Shown: positions 44,991 through 58,800 of the stretch, in pieces
How the letters are laid out: each line of letters begins with the position of its first letter
Position numbering within the stretch: the first letter of the stretch is position 1
Assembly: GCF_024323335.1 (NCBI RefSeq)
Contig: NC_066585.1
Span: forward strand, 180,438,294 to 180,502,293
DNA: 64,000 bases
DNA from: Lathyrus oleraceus
Lineage: Eukaryota; Streptophyta; Magnoliopsida; Fabales; Fabaceae
Direction of reading: 5' to 3'
Notes under the pieces: generated by a model
Told to the model about the DNA's origin: nothing
Seen by the model: the letters and a program-made list of their open reading frames with translations, nothing else
Database searches by the model: none
Made by a program: the position numbers and the translations under genes

Positions 44991-46017
44991 TGTAAGAACA
45001 AGATTTTGTGTCTACAATTCATCTCTAAAGTTTTGATGATAACAAAGGATGAAACAAATTGGTACCCTAATATAATTTATCTAAGTGTGCAGGACTCTAA
45101 TTGAAAAAGGGGTCAGATAGACATATATCTGATATACACGTAAGTCTAGAATGACCACTTAGAAGTTATTCAAGTAGAGGTTCTGACTCTGAACAAAAGG
45201 AAGCGCACAAAGCTCTACGAAGAAAGAGGTATCAGACGCGCTAATCTGAACAGTGCATGCTAGGATCTGATAATTTTTTCACTCTGAAGAAATCACTATC
45301 AGAAAGACATCAAGAACCTCTAAAGTCAATCAGCTTTCAGCAACTATCTGAAGATACACACGCTGAACAGAAACATCTGAGCTCTCCATACTCTGACTCA
45401 GAATGTTCACCAAGACTTAGCTGCGAAGTCTTCCGCTTTAGGCAAGAATCTATATTTGGAAGACAGTTAACGTACCTCAAATTGCTATGGAAAGGACAAA
45501 GATATTAATAACATTAAAAGTAAATCATTGTCAAGATTTCCTCATCCAACGGTCTCCTCATCAAATCTCTATATAAAGGATGGATCATGTTCATACAAGA
45601 TAACGAAGCACACGAGAATACTACAAACTAATCTCAAATCTCCTTTATTCTTGTTCATTCTTTTTCACACGAGTTGTTACTCTAAGTGTGGAATATTTTC
45701 TGTTCTCATATTATGTAACCTCTGCTTATCTAGAAGCACTAAGCACATTACTAATTTTCACTACTTGCTGAATATTCCTCAATTGACTTGTGCAGTCTGT
45801 AAACTTGAGGGGGCTAAGAGATATTTATCCTCTTAGACGCTCCTTGTTAAAGGCAAAATCATCTTGGCTGGGTGGACTGGAGTAGCTTTGAATTTCAAGC
45901 GAACCAGGATAGACTTTTGTGTTGATAGTATTATTTTTCGCATGTGTTTATTTGCAAAAGTTTTTATTATCTGTGGAAACAATTCAAACCCCCCATTCTT
46001 GTTTTTCTCTACCTTCA
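44991..46017 (+). repeat. 3' LTR of copia element (1027 bp)
   Basis: TGTAAGAACAAGATTTTGTG to CTACCTTCA. A TATA box, TATATAAAG, lies at 45570-45578. It is followed by resumption of the Ogre D UTR (ATATCATATGCATCATGAGG). Confidence 0.8.
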
Positions 46018-46152
46018 ATATCATATGCATCATGAGGTCTCTTAGGGACCAATATTTGTTTCTTGATGTTGTTATTTAACTTCATTCTACTGAGTGATAT
46101 GAAGACTTTAACCTTCACATCCTTAGTTAGAATGTCCTTAAATAGGGGCAGC
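46018..46152 (+). other. Ogre D 3' UTR end and polypurine tract
   Basis: CATGAGGTCTCTTAGGGACC is shared with 21747 and 2557. The PPT AAATAGGGGCAGC lies before LTR D. Confidence 0.85.
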
Positions 46153-49100
46153 TGTAAGACCCTAATTTTGACCCTAAGATCCCTCAAGATATCTCATCAT
46201 TTGCATTGGCTTTGGGATCACACCTTAGCATTCTCCTTACCCCTCATTCATTGGGTTTTCATTGGAAGAGATCACCAAGCACATTTGATTGTATCATACT
46301 TTGTTTTTATTTGTTCACTAACCAAAATACCAAAAATACGTCTAAATATGTTCATGTATAACTTTGTTTCTTTTATAGGTAATGTGTGCATCCACTGATG
46401 CTCTATCAAGCTCACAACTAGGGTTTCAAACCCTCAATGCAAGAGATTAATCAATAAAGTGTTCACAATGGTTATAAGCATCATATATGGATCCCCGTGT
46501 TCTTCTTTTATCATTTGGATCAAGAAATCATCAAGAGTTTAAAGCTTGTTTGCCTTGGAAGCCCTAATTCATCTAGGTATCTTTGGTGACTTCCTCAGCA
46601 AGTTTCTTCAACATTTGGTACAATATATCATGGGGTACTTCATTTCACATCATATTATGCATATATTATCCTCCATGAGTCCCAAGAATCAAGAGAACTT
46701 CAAGTTTGCAAGTTGGTTCAAGATGGTTGACCAGAGAAAGTCAACTGGTCAAAACTAGGGTTCCCTGGACCTTATCTCCTACAATTTTTTTCATATGAAA
46801 GTGATTAGAAGAGAAACTTTACTCTTTATGACATTCCAAATAACTTTCATGTTGACATGAAAAGCTCTTTTCGCTTGGAAAGTCATTGTTTATGTTGAAA
46901 TATTATAGGTCATTTTATTTGTACCCTAATTAGAAGGTCAATTTCCAAGGACCATAACTTGCTCAATGTTTATGATATGAATACCATCCAAGTTTCATGA
47001 CCAATTTCTATATGTCCTCTACAACTTTGATTCTTTGATAAATGTCAAATTCAACTTGCAATAGCATGTGCCAAGAGGAAACATTATAGGTCATTTTGGG
47101 CCATTACCATTGAAGAAGCAATTTTCCTCAACTTCTAAAATGCATAAATCCATTATGCCAAATTCAAATTATGTCAAATTTGTGATCAAATTGAATAGGG
47201 ATTAAATAGATACAACTTTGATGAAGACACTTTTTCCATTTAAAGCTCATAGCAAAAGTTATTCAAGGTGGAAGAAGTGGTCATTTGACTTGGTACTTAG
47301 AAAATTTTCAAATATGTTTGATTTCTCAAACTTCCACCTCAAACTTCATCATGATCCAAGCTCGAAATAGAAAAGTGTTCAACACCAAAGTTGTTCCTTT
47401 TGATGTCACCTTTCCAAAAAGTCCTAGATCACCTCATTTGGACCAAGATTGAGGGACTTGCGCATGGTTCCTTTCATGGGTTTATTTTGGAAAAATTTGA
47501 ATTCAAATAACCATTTCCTATTGCATGCTTACATGTTATTATTTCAATACTCAATGTGCATGAATTGGAGTTGAATTGCATCATTAATTGGGCTCAAATC
47601 ATTGCCCATGCACCAAAGTTGCTAAAATTGGCAAAGTTTCAAAGTGTGTGAAAAGCAACTTGCTAGGTTATATATACATGACCATTGTGATCAGAATGAG
47701 GATCCCTTCTGCCCAAGCTTTGGACCCTTGCATCCCTAGTCTCCATTAAAGGATAAACTTGAAGATTTCACTTGAAATAGAGTTTCAATTCTCCTTTTGT
47801 TTAAGATTGAAACTCCAAGAATCCAAGCCTCTCTTTGATCCATATCACTTCCTGCAAACTTCTAGAGTCGAGTCAAGGCAAATTGGAAGCAAGATCAAGC
47901 TGAATTGAAGCTACTAAAAGGTGATTTTTTTCAAATTTCTCTTCTTCGATTCTCCCTCATTTCTCAACTATTTTGCTTGATTATTGGTTGTCTGAAGTCC
48001 TACCAATGTAGACAACAAGATTGAGTTGCTTTGAGGTCAAATCGAAACAATTCAGATCATGAACCTTAATTTTCAAATCCATGTATCTTTCAATATACTT
48101 GGAATTGGATAAAATGGAGGTCAGATTCGAGCTCCTAAGCATTTTTCCTTTAAAATCATGTCCTTGTTTTTCATTTATGTGATGGTTTGTGGTGGACCAG
48201 TCCGGTGAGGTCCACCGAAGAAGATGACCGGAGCTAGGGCTCCGGTGGTGCGTTGGCATCTTCCAAACCATCAGATCCCTTTGAAATATTTTAACCGTGG
48301 TCTTTCCTTTTGATTACCACACATGTGATGCATTGACAGAGGCGCATCGTGGATAGCACACGCTTGGACATCAGATTTGCCACCTCAATTAATGAGGGAG
48401 ATCTGATGGCCCTTGTTTTTTCTTGTATTTTCTGAATTCCTATTTAATCCACTTATTTTATTTAATTCATAGAAATTTCATTTTTAATCCAAAAAACATG
48501 GGACTTTCACCAAAAATATTTAAATATTTTTCTCTTCCATATTCTGAATTAAAATTATTTTTTGGATTAATTTTGGTATTTTTCATGAATTAAATGTTTT
48601 TGTGCATATTTTTAATTGTTTAAAAATACTTCTGATTTTCTAAAAATCATGAAATTTTTTGTCTAAGGTCCTTTAACCTTGTTTGACCTAGGATAAATCC
48701 CTTGGTCATTTATTTGGTGTTTTGAAGGGATTTGAGGTTTTGTCCAAATTAAAATGCATTTAAATTCATTTTGAAATTGATTTTTAATAGATTAAATGTT
48801 TTAAAATTATGCTGAGCCATTTTTATGGTCTTGTGATGTTTGACTTTATGTTTGGGTCTTGGTCATGGTTGATTTGACTTTTGTTTGATCAAAACCATTG
48901 GATTTAGGGGATTGATGAAATGTACATTTCATCTCCCAAAGTGAATTGATTGTATTGATGAGATGAATTTCCTCTCAAGATCAATTTGTGTTTCTATCTC
49001 CCCTTCCCTCTCCATCTTTATCCCTATTCTTCCCCATTACCTCATTTGACCAATGAAATCTCTAATGTCTAAATGCTAATTGATTCATCCATGACCTTGT

Positions 49101-50954
49101 GTCAGATAAATCAATAATGGTCTGATTGAGATAGGTCCCTCCCATTTTCTTTTAGTGTATGGTATGTTTTAGGAGTTTGATTCTTTATACCAAATCTCTA
49201 ACATGCATTAACACCTATATATTTATTGTCCGGCCTCGGATAGTTGTGACTTCTGATAAGTCCAATTACGATTGCTTAACATAGAGCTAAATTTGACCCT
49301 CAAAGCATAGCATTCTAGTAAGTGAGATTGTAAGTCTCCCATTCTTCATGGCATTGTGTGGAGACTTGACCTTTTTTCCTTTCATGAGAGTTAGTGTCAT
49401 ACTTGTTGAACTATCCAAGTTGGAGCCCTTCTCATGGAAGATGTCTTTGTTTAAGGATTCATACTTGTGAATGAATGGTTGAGTGTTCTCCAAAGAATGA
49501 CTTAACAAAAATTAAAACTCAACACTAATATTTGACTAACCATTGACTAACTCTTATTCATTATGCTTTTACTTTCAAGCCATTTACTTTATTCTATTTA
49601 AATTTCAGTCATTTATCATTCATTGCCATTTACATTTTCATGCAACTTGTTTATGTTCAAGTCCCTTTTTACTTTGCTCATTTGAGCCATATCTTGTGAT
49701 TTTATATATTTGTTTGTGTTCTTTGATTTTGTTTATGGTCTTAGGAACTTAAAATACATAATAACAACAAAAAACCTAAAAATACATTTGGTGGACTGTT
49801 GGGACTTGATCTGAACTTTTGGACTTAGAATTAGGCAAGATTCCATGTGCTAAAGGACTTGGCCAATGCCAACATCTGAGACTGAGCTACCTTTTACAGT
49901 GACTTTCATCTGATGCAAGACCTTGGATCTCTTTGATTCATCTGCTACTCTGTCTCTATGCTTAATTGTTGTTTTGTTATTGCCCATGTTTGATGTTTTG
50001 TTCCGAGTTGATAAAGGAATATTTCATCTGTTACATTGGAAGATACTGAAGACTGCTAGCTATTGGAATGCTTGCTTGGATATGGCTATCTTTATTTGAT
50101 GCCTTGATCTTCATTGATGTTTAGATATTGCTCATTGCTTATTATTTGTTGCTTGATTAAAGTCCAAAGGAAAATGGGTTTCTGTATGACATTCTTGTAT
50201 GTTGGATTGCATCCCATTGGTCAGATCTTTTCAACTCTTAACTTTTAATTTTTGCTTAGGGTAGTCTCTTCATCTCCTCCCACTTCTTTAATTTCAAAAT
50301 CTCTCCTTATTTTCAAAAACTTTCTTTGTTTGTGTTTCTAACTTAGACATGTTTTAATGATTAGAAACTTTTGGCCTTATGCCATTGAATTTTTAAACCT
50401 TTTCTTAAATCAAACTTGTAAATAAACTTAACCATATTGACCTTAAATTTCAATAGACAAAAAAAGTTAATAACCCCATTCAAAACTTTGGCCTTTTTTG
50501 CCCTCTTCTTAAAATCTTTATTAAAATCAACTCACCAACTTATTTGAAATTTTTACCACGAACTATGGGGTTTTTATCCCTCATTTTATATTGGTACATA
50601 GGCATAAGACCGAAGGTCTTGTCAAACACAAAAATATAATCAATGAATTCTTTTCTCATCCCCATATTCTATATTTTATCAAACATCTTTTATACCCAAA
50701 ACATATGCACACAAAAAGGGCTCCCTAGGAGTACGTATGACACTTTGGGTGCTAACACCTTCCCTCTATGTAACCAACCCCCTTACTTGTAATCTATGGC
50801 ATTTTATTAGTTTTGATTTGAAAACTTCTTATCTCTTGGGTTTTATTCGTACTTTTCCCTTTTCCTTTGGAAGCAATAAAAGCGCGATGGCGACTCTGTT
50901 TTTATTGACGTCAAGTTTATCCATGGATTGATGGTCATGAATTTACCGCTACAA
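46153..50954 (+). repeat. 3' LTR of Ogre D (4802 bp)
   Basis: TGTAAGACCCTAATTTTGACC to TTTACCGCTACA, uninterrupted and the best full-length Ogre LTR here. It contains two TTATAGGTCATTTT modules (near 46902 and 47089), TATA at 47669, GGTGAGGTCCACCG near 48204, the GACTT/AAGTC hairpin (49248-49262), the AAGACC stem-loop (50604-50622) and GCGATGGCGACTC near its end. No gene. It abuts the Ogre E 3' UTR at the first copy of that UTR's tandem motif. Confidence 0.88.
47669..47676 (+). promoter_or_regulatory. LTR TATA box (Ogre D)
   Basis: TATATATA in GGTTATATATACATGACC, equivalent to the TATAAATACATGAC box in LTR F. Confidence 0.55.
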
Positions 50955-51988
50955 TATCCTTGATATGTTCACGTTAACCGGTGACGGATATTCTTCCTTC
51001 TGAGTTTATCCTTGATATGTTTACCTTAACCGGTAACGGATATTCTCCATGTTTTTTCTTCTATAAGTAACCGATAGTTGTAAATCCCATTTCTTTTTGG
51101 TAGTTTATCCTTGATATGTTCACCTTAACCGGTGACAGATATTCTTCCTTAGGAGTTTATCCTTGATATGTTTACCTTAACCGGTAACCGATAGTTGTAA
51201 ATCCTATTTTCCCCGGCAGTCTATCCTTGATATGTTTATCTTAACCGGTAATTGATATCCTTCCTTTGATCATCTGCCCAGTAACAAGGTAGTTGTAAAT
51301 CCTACTTCTTCATTTTTCCCAATAGGCTATTCTTACCCAGTAAACGATAATAGATATTCCTCATTTTTCTAAGTGAGCCAACCTTGATATGTTTACCTTA
51401 ACCGGTAACGGATGTCCCTCTGCCCGAGTGCATTATCTTCCTACCCAGTAAGAGGTGGTAGATAATATATCTCTTTTACTCCCGTGTTGAAGAGTCTCTT
51501 CCCCAGTTGAGTCTGGATTCATATTTCTTTGTGAAATTGAATTTCCTTTTAAATGTTTGGGTATTTCAGCATCGTTCTGATTTACACTTTTCCCTAATGG
51601 ATGTTTCTTGTTGTGTTGTTTTTATCCTGATACATGCAGATTCTTTTTGTCTGTCTTTCCATTGATTTATTTTCATGGAAATTCCCTCGTGTCTCCGACA
51701 GTCTTTAAGTTGTAGCCTGGCCTACGCATAACTGTTTATCCCTAGAGTCCTTGTCCCCTCAGTGAGTTTTCCTTATGGAATGCATTATGCTCCTGTGGAA
51801 TTTCAGTCTCTCCCAGATTCTTTTCCTTTGTGGAAATATATTCCCCATAAAGATTATTTTTGCATTCATATCATATGCATCGTGAGGTCTCTTAGGACCA
51901 AAAATTGTTTCTTATTGTTATTATTTAAGTCCATTTTATCGCACTGATATGAAAATTTTACCCTTTACATCCCATGATAGAATGACCT
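50955..51988 (+). other. Ogre E 3' UTR with tandem motif
   Basis: Six copies of ATCCTTGATATGTTYACCTT near 50957, 51007, 51107, 51161, 51221 and 51381, with CCGGTGACGG or CCGGTAACGG following. It continues with the TTCCCCAGTTGAGTC and TTGTAGCCTGGCCTAC text of the other Ogre UTRs. No gene. Confidence 0.82.
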
Positions 51989-52002
51989 TAAATTGGGGAA
52001 GC
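51989..52002 (+). promoter_or_regulatory. Polypurine tract of Ogre E (altered)
   Basis: TAAATTGGGGAAGC before TGTAAGACCCC. The usual TAAATAGGGG has become TAAATTGGGG. Confidence 0.7.
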
Positions 52003-53516
52003 TGTAAGACCCCAATTTTGACCCCTTAGATCCCTCATGCCATCTCATAACTTGGCATTAGCATTTGGATCACACCTTAGTATCCTCCTCACCTATCACT
52101 TATTGGGTTTGCATTGGGAGAGATCACCAATCATTTGTGATTGTATCATACTTTATTTTCTTTGTTTACTAACCAAAATCCAAAAATATGTCTAATGTAG
52201 CTTTATTTCTTTTGTAAATAGTGTGTGTGTGTCCACCTGTGCCTCATCAAGCTCACAACTAAGGTTTGAGACCCTCAATGCAAGGGATCAAGCAATATAA
52301 GGTCCATAATGGTTTTATTTATCATATATCGATCCCCATATTCTTTATTTGTCATTTTGATCAAGAATTCACCAAGAGTTTGAAGCTTGTTTGTCAAGGA
52401 AGCCCTAATTCATCTGGGCATCTTGTGTGCCTTCCTCAGTAAGTTTCTTTAATAATTGCTAAAAAAATATCAAGGGATACTCCATTGTACTTCATCACAA
52501 GCATATATGATCCTCCACGATCCTCAAAGAGCAAAGTAACTTCAAGTTTGCAAGTTGGTTCAAGGAGGTTGACCAAAAAAGTCAACAGGTCAAATCTAGG
52601 GTTCCCTAGACCCTATCTCCTACAATATTTATCCTATGAAAATTATTCCAAGATAAATGCTACTCCTTATAACATTTAAAACAACTTTCATGTTGGCATC
52701 AAGAGCTAAGTTTTCTTGGAAAGTCTTTTTTATGGTGAAATATTATAGGTCATTTTCTCTATGCCCTAGATAGAAGGCCAACTTCCAAGAACCATAACTT
52801 AATCAATTTTTATGATATGAATATAATCTAAGTTTTATTATTAAATTAAATATGTATTATTCAAGTTGTATTCTTTGATAAAGATGAAATTCCACTTTCA
52901 AGGTCATGTGCCATGAGGAAACATTATAGGTCCATTTTGGTCCTCATCATTGAACAAGCAATTTGCCTCAACTTCTAAAATCTATAACTCCATCATGAAA
53001 GATTCAAATGGTGTCAAATTTATGACCAGATTTAAAATAATTGAAAGAGCTACAACTTTGTAGAAGTAACTAAAGTCATTTGAAGCTCATAGCAAAAGTT
53101 ATTCAAGGTGGAAAAATGGGTCCTTTGACTTTTAACTTAGAAAACTTTCAAGTATGTTTGATTCATCCAACTTCAAGGCCATAATTCATCATGTTCCAAA
53201 CTTAAAATGAAAAAATTCCCAACATCAAAGTTGTTCCCCATGATGGTAGCTTTCCAAAAATTCCAAGATCATTCCACTTGGACAAGAATTGAGAGACTTG
53301 CGCATAGTTTCTTTGCATGGTTTAGTTTGGCAACATTTGAACTCACTTGATACATAACTTTGCATGGCCTCATGTTATGACATCAGTAGCATTTTGGAAC
53401 GAATTTGGATAGATTGCAATGATCATTTGGGCCTGAACACATGCCCATGCACCCATGCACACAAACTTGCTATTTTTGGTTCAAATTTTGAATGGTGTAA
53501 AAATGAATCCCTTGCC

Positions 53517-53524
53517 TATATAAT
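53517..53524 (+). promoter_or_regulatory. LTR TATA box (Ogre E)
   Basis: TATATAAT in GCCTATATAATGAAG, at the position equivalent to the other Ogre LTR TATA boxes. Confidence 0.5.
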
Positions 53525-55719
53525 GAAGTGCATTGCCTCACGTTGAAAGAGGACCCTTGCCAGAGCTCTGTCAAGCAATCCCATAGCCACACTTGAGAGA
53601 ATACCTTGAGGATTTCTTTGAATTCGAGCTTCTAGTTCAAATTCCGTTTGTGAACTAGAACTCCAAGGATTCACAGCCTTTTTCACTTCAATCATCTCCT
53701 ACAAGCAAGAGGAAGAATAACCAAGTGGAATTGCATCAAGAATTGCTCTCAAAGCTGCTACCCGAAGGTGAATTTTCTCAAATTTCAACTCTTTGATTCT
53801 CATTCATTTCTTGAGATCTTTGCATGATTTGTGTATGACTGAAGTCATACCAATATATCCATTGATGTTGGGTTGCTTTGAGGTTGAATCGAAGCAATTC
53901 AGTTTTGGAACCTCAACTTTCAACTACACTTTTGTCATTATAGAGTGAGAGTTGGAAGATTTGTCGGTGATATTTGGAATCCTCGTGATTTTCTCTTCAA
54001 AATGATGTACGATCCATCTATTTTCATTAACTTTTCATCTGGACCAGTCTGGTGAGTTGGTCGAAGAAGATGACCGAAGCTAGGGCTCCAGTGGTGTGTT
54101 GGCACGGTCCAGGCCATCTGATCCCATGAATATGTTCTAATTTGGTCCATCCATTTTAATTACCATTTTTACGCGTGCGTTGACTAAGGACCATCGTGGA
54201 TAACATACGCGTGGCCATTAGATATGCCACCTCAATTAATGAGGGAGATCTGATGAGCCTTGTTTTTTCTGATTTATCTTATTTTTCCAAATTAATTTTT
54301 AAATAGTATTTTCTTATAAAATTCATTATAATTTCATTTTTAATCCAAAAATTATGGGACCACCACCAAAATTTCACAAATAATTTCCTCTTCCCATTTC
54401 TAAATTAAAATTAATTTTTGGATTAAGTTTGATATTTTTAGTAAATTTTGTGATTTTTGACTTGTTTTAATTGACTTTAAATAATTCTGACTTTCAAAAA
54501 ATGTCAAAAAAATTAGTCAATGGTATTTTGACCTTGTTTGACCTATGATAAGTCCATTGGCCATTTCTTTGGTAATTTGAAGGGATTTTAGGTTTTTGAC
54601 CTTTTAAAATGTATTTTCTTCATTTTAAAAATTAATTTAAATTGTTTTGAATTGCTTTAATATTTTGTTGAGTTATTTTATTGACTTTGTGTTGACTCAA
54701 CTTCTGTTTGGCCTTGGTCTTAGTTGAATTGGACCTTGACTTGGTCAATACCATTGGATTTAGGGGGGTGATGAAGTTTGAACTCCATCCCTCAAGATGA
54801 ATGAATGGTATTGATCAAGTGAGGTTCATCCCTTGATCAATTTGGGATTCTTTTCACTTCATCTCTTCATATTTATCTTAATTCTTCCCCAATCCGTTTC
54901 ATGGCCAATGATTTCTCATGGATCAAAATGCTATTTGATTCATCAATGACCTTGTGTCAGATGAATCAATATGAGCTTGGTTGAGATATGTCCATCCCAC
55001 CTTATTTTTGTGTGTGGTATGCTTTAGAATCTTGGTCTTGATATCTTATCTCTAGCATGCATTAACACCAACATTACTATTGTCCAGCCTCATATAGTTG
55101 TGACTTCTACGTAAGTCCAATTACGATTGCTTAACATAGTGCTAAATTTGTCCTAAAAGAAATAACATTTTTGTAAGTGAGATTGTAAGTCTCATATTCC
55201 TCATGGTACTTGTGAAGATTTTACCTCTTTTCCATTTGTGATAGCTAGTGGCATACTTGTTAATTTTATCCAAGTTTGAGCCCTTCTCATGAATGATGTC
55301 TAGGTTCATATCTTCATGCTTGTGAGTGAATGGTTGAGTGCTCTTCAAAAAATGACTAAAATAATCTTTTCTTCTCCCACTAACATTCACTAACATATCT
55401 TTGTATTGACTTCATTTTTAAGTATCATTTACTTTAATGCAATTTAAATTCTTGAACTTTATCATTCATTATTATTTACATTCATGCAAATTGTTTATAT
55501 TTCAGTCATTTTCACTTTGCTCACTTGAGCCATTGTATTTGTGCTTGTGATATATCTTGTGCTTGTGATTTTGTTTTGTTTGTGGTCTTAGGACATTAAA
55601 ATACTTAATAAAAACAAAAACTCTAAAAAATATATTGGTGGATTGTTGGACCTCTGTCTATTGACTTGGTTTGGACCTTTGGACTTAGAGAAGACAACAT
55701 CCCCGAGCTATGGAAGAAC

Positions 55720-55800
55720 TTGGCCAATGCCATTAATTTGAGACCATTTCTTTGCCAATGCCATTAATTTGAGACCACTTCTTAGCCAATGTCATTTATC
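55720..55800 (+). repeat. 31-bp tandem repeat, 2.5 copies
   Basis: GCCAATGCCATTAATTTGAG units start at 55723 and 55754, with a partial third at 55785. Not seen in LTRs D or F. Confidence 0.8.
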
Positions 55801-55885
55801 TGATACAAGCCTTGAGAAACTCCCTTTGGTTTATCTGATATATACTTTCTCTTTGTCTGAATTGTTATTTTAATCTTATTATTAT

Positions 55886-58800
55886 TGTAAGACCCCAATT
55901 TAACCTTAAGATCCTTCATGCTATCTCATCATATGCATTGGCTTTGGGATCACCCCTTGGCATCCTCCTTACCCCTCATTCATTGGATTTGCATTGGGAG
56001 AGATCACCAAGTATATTTGATTGTATCATACCTTGTTTTTCATTATTTACTAACCAAAATGCCAAAAATATGTCTATGTATAGCTTTACTTATTTTGTAG
56101 GTAGTGTGTGCATCCACCCATGCTCTATCAAACTCACATCTAGGGTTTTAGACCCTTAATGCAAGGAGATTAACCAGTAAATGGTTCACAATGGTTCTAT
56201 ACATCATATATGGATCCCCATGTTATTCATTTATCATTTGGATCAAGAAATCATCAAGAGTTTGAAGCTTGTTTGCCTTGGAAGCCCTAATTCATTTGGG
56301 TATCCTGTGTGACTTCCTTAGCAAGTTTTTTCATCATTTGGTCCAATATATCAAGGGATACTTAATTTTACATCATCTTATACATATATGATCATCCATG
56401 AGTCCCAAATATCAAGAGAACTTTAAGTTTGCAAGTTGGTTCAAAGAGGTTGACTAGAGGAAGTCAATTGGTCAAAATTGAGGTTCCCTAGACCCTATCT
56501 CCTACAATTCTTGTCATATGAAAATGATTCCAAGATCAAAGTTACTCTTTATGACATTCCAAACAACTTTCATGTTGACATCAAGATCTATCTTTGCTTG
56601 GAAAGTCATTTTTTATGGTGAAAGATTATAGGTCATTTTGTCTGAACCCTATTTAGGAGGTCAACTTCTAAGGACCATAACTTGCTCAATTTTTATGATA
56701 TGAAGGCCATATAAGTTTCATGATCAATTTAAATATTTCTTCTCCCACTTTTATTCTTTGAGAAACTTCAAATTCAACTTGCAAGGGCATGTGCCAAGAG
56801 GAAACATTATAGGTCATTTTGGGCAATTACCATTGAACAAGCAATTTTCCTCAACTTATAAAATGCATAAATCCTTCATGCCAAATCCAAATGAGGTTAA
56901 ATTTGTGACCAAATTGAATAGGATTGAAATATATACAACTTTGATGAAGGAATGTTTTCCATTTGAATCTCATAGAAAAGGTTGTTCAAGGTGGAAGAAG
57001 TGGATATTTGACTTGGTACTTTGAAAATTTTCAATTATGTTTGATTTCTCAAACTTCCACCTCAAAATTTATCATGATCCAAGCTTCAAATGGAAAAGTG
57101 TTCAACATGATAGTTGTCCCTCTTTATGTCACCTTTCCAAAAAGTCCAAAATTACCTCATTTGGACAAGATTTAAATGACTTGTGCATGGTTACTCTTCA
57201 TGGTCCCATTTGGATGAATCACATGATAATTCATCAATTACAAATGCATGGCCTCATGTTAGACTTTCATCTTCATTCATGATCATTTTTGGACCTGATT
57301 ACATCATCTCATGGGCCTATCACACGCCCATGCAAGCATGCACTTCACATTTCTATTTTTGGCCAAAGTTTGGAAGTGTGTGAAAAGTAATCAACATGGC
57401 TATAAATACATGACATTGGTGATCAGAATGTGGATCCTCTTGCCCAACCTTTGACCTCCTTCTTCCCCGAACCCCATTGAAAGGATAATCATGAAGATTT
57501 CTTGAGAAATTGAGTTTCAATTCTCATTCTATTTTGGAATTGAAACTAAAAGAGTCCAAGCTTTTTAATCATTAATATCATCTCCTACAAGCTTCTAGAG
57601 TCAAGCCAACCCAAATTGGAAGCAAGATCAAGCTGATTTGAAGCTCCCCGAAGGTGAGATTTCAGAAACTTCTCTTCTTCGATTCTCCCTCATTTCTCAT
57701 CCATTTTGATTGATTGTTGGTTTGCTCAAGTCCTACCAATGTAGGCAACAAGATTGAGTTGCTTTGAGGTCAAATTGAAGCAACTCAATTCATGATCCTC
57801 AAAATTCAAATCTTTGTATCTATCAATATACTTGGAATTGGAGAAAATTAAGGCCAGATTCGAGCTCTTGAGCATTTTTTCTTTAAAATCGTGTCCTTGT
57901 TATTAATTTTGGTGATGGTTGGTGCTCATCCAGTCCGGTGAGGTTCACCGGAGAAGATGATCAGAGCCCTAGCTCTGGTGATATGTTGGTGTGTTCCCAA
58001 CCTTCAGATCCTTTCAAAATATTTTAATTTTGGCCCTCCTTCCTGATTACCACGCGTGTACACGCATTGACTGCAAAACATGATGGAAGCGCACGCTTGG
58101 CCATTAGATCTGCCACCTCAATTAATGAGGGAGATCTGGTGGCCCCTGATTTTCTATATTTTCTGATTTTTCATTTAATTGCTTTATTTTGTTTAATTCA
58201 TAATAAATCCATTTTTAATCCAAAAAATATGGGACTTCCGCCAAAAAAAATTAAATATTTTTCTCTTCCATATTCTAAATTAAAATTAATTTTTGGATTG
58301 ATTTTGGTATTTTTCATGAATTAAGTATTTTTCAATATATTTTTAATTGTTTAAAAATACTTCTGACTTTTTAAAAATTGTGAAATTTTTTGTCTAAGGT
58401 TCTTTGACCTTGTTTGACCTAGGATAAATCCCTTGGCCATTTATTTGGTGTTTTGAAGAGATTTTAGGTTTTGTCCAAATTAAAATGTATTTTAATTCAT
58501 TTTTAATGTGATTTTTAATTGATTAAATGTTTAAAAATATTGTTGAGCCATTTTTATGGTCTTGTGATGTTTGACTTTCTGTTAGGGCCTTGGTCATGAT
58601 AGATTTGACTTTTGTTGGATCAAAACCATTGGATTTTAGGGGATTGATGAAATGTACATTTCATCTCCCAAAATAAATGAATGGTTTTGATCAGATGAAA
58701 TTCCTCTCATGATTAATTTGTGTTTCTATCTCCCCCCTCCCTCTTCATTTTCATCCCTATTCTTCCCCATTCTCTCATTTGACCAATGAAATCTATAATG

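Larger units (their letters stand above)
42666..46017 (+). mobile_element. Internally deleted Ty1/copia element (SIRE/Maximus-like)
   Basis: Inserted in the Ogre D 3' UTR. ATATCAT stands on both sides (42659-42665 and 46018-46024), giving a duplication of 5 to 7 bp. The left LTR is cut after about 228 bp and joins the second half of an envelope-like frame; gag and pol are missing. The AAAAAGGGGGAGAT PPT and the Pro-rich then coiled-coil protein suggest the SIRE/Maximus lineage. Confidence 0.75.
52003..55885 (+). repeat. 3' LTR of Ogre E, 5' portion
   Basis: TGTAAGACCCCAATTTTGAC onward is collinear with LTR D up to the block equivalent to about 49970. There it is interrupted by LTR F after TTATTATTAT. 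TATA at 53517-53524 and hairpin GACTT/AAGTC at 55102-55117. The last part of this LTR must lie right of the window. Confidence 0.82.
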
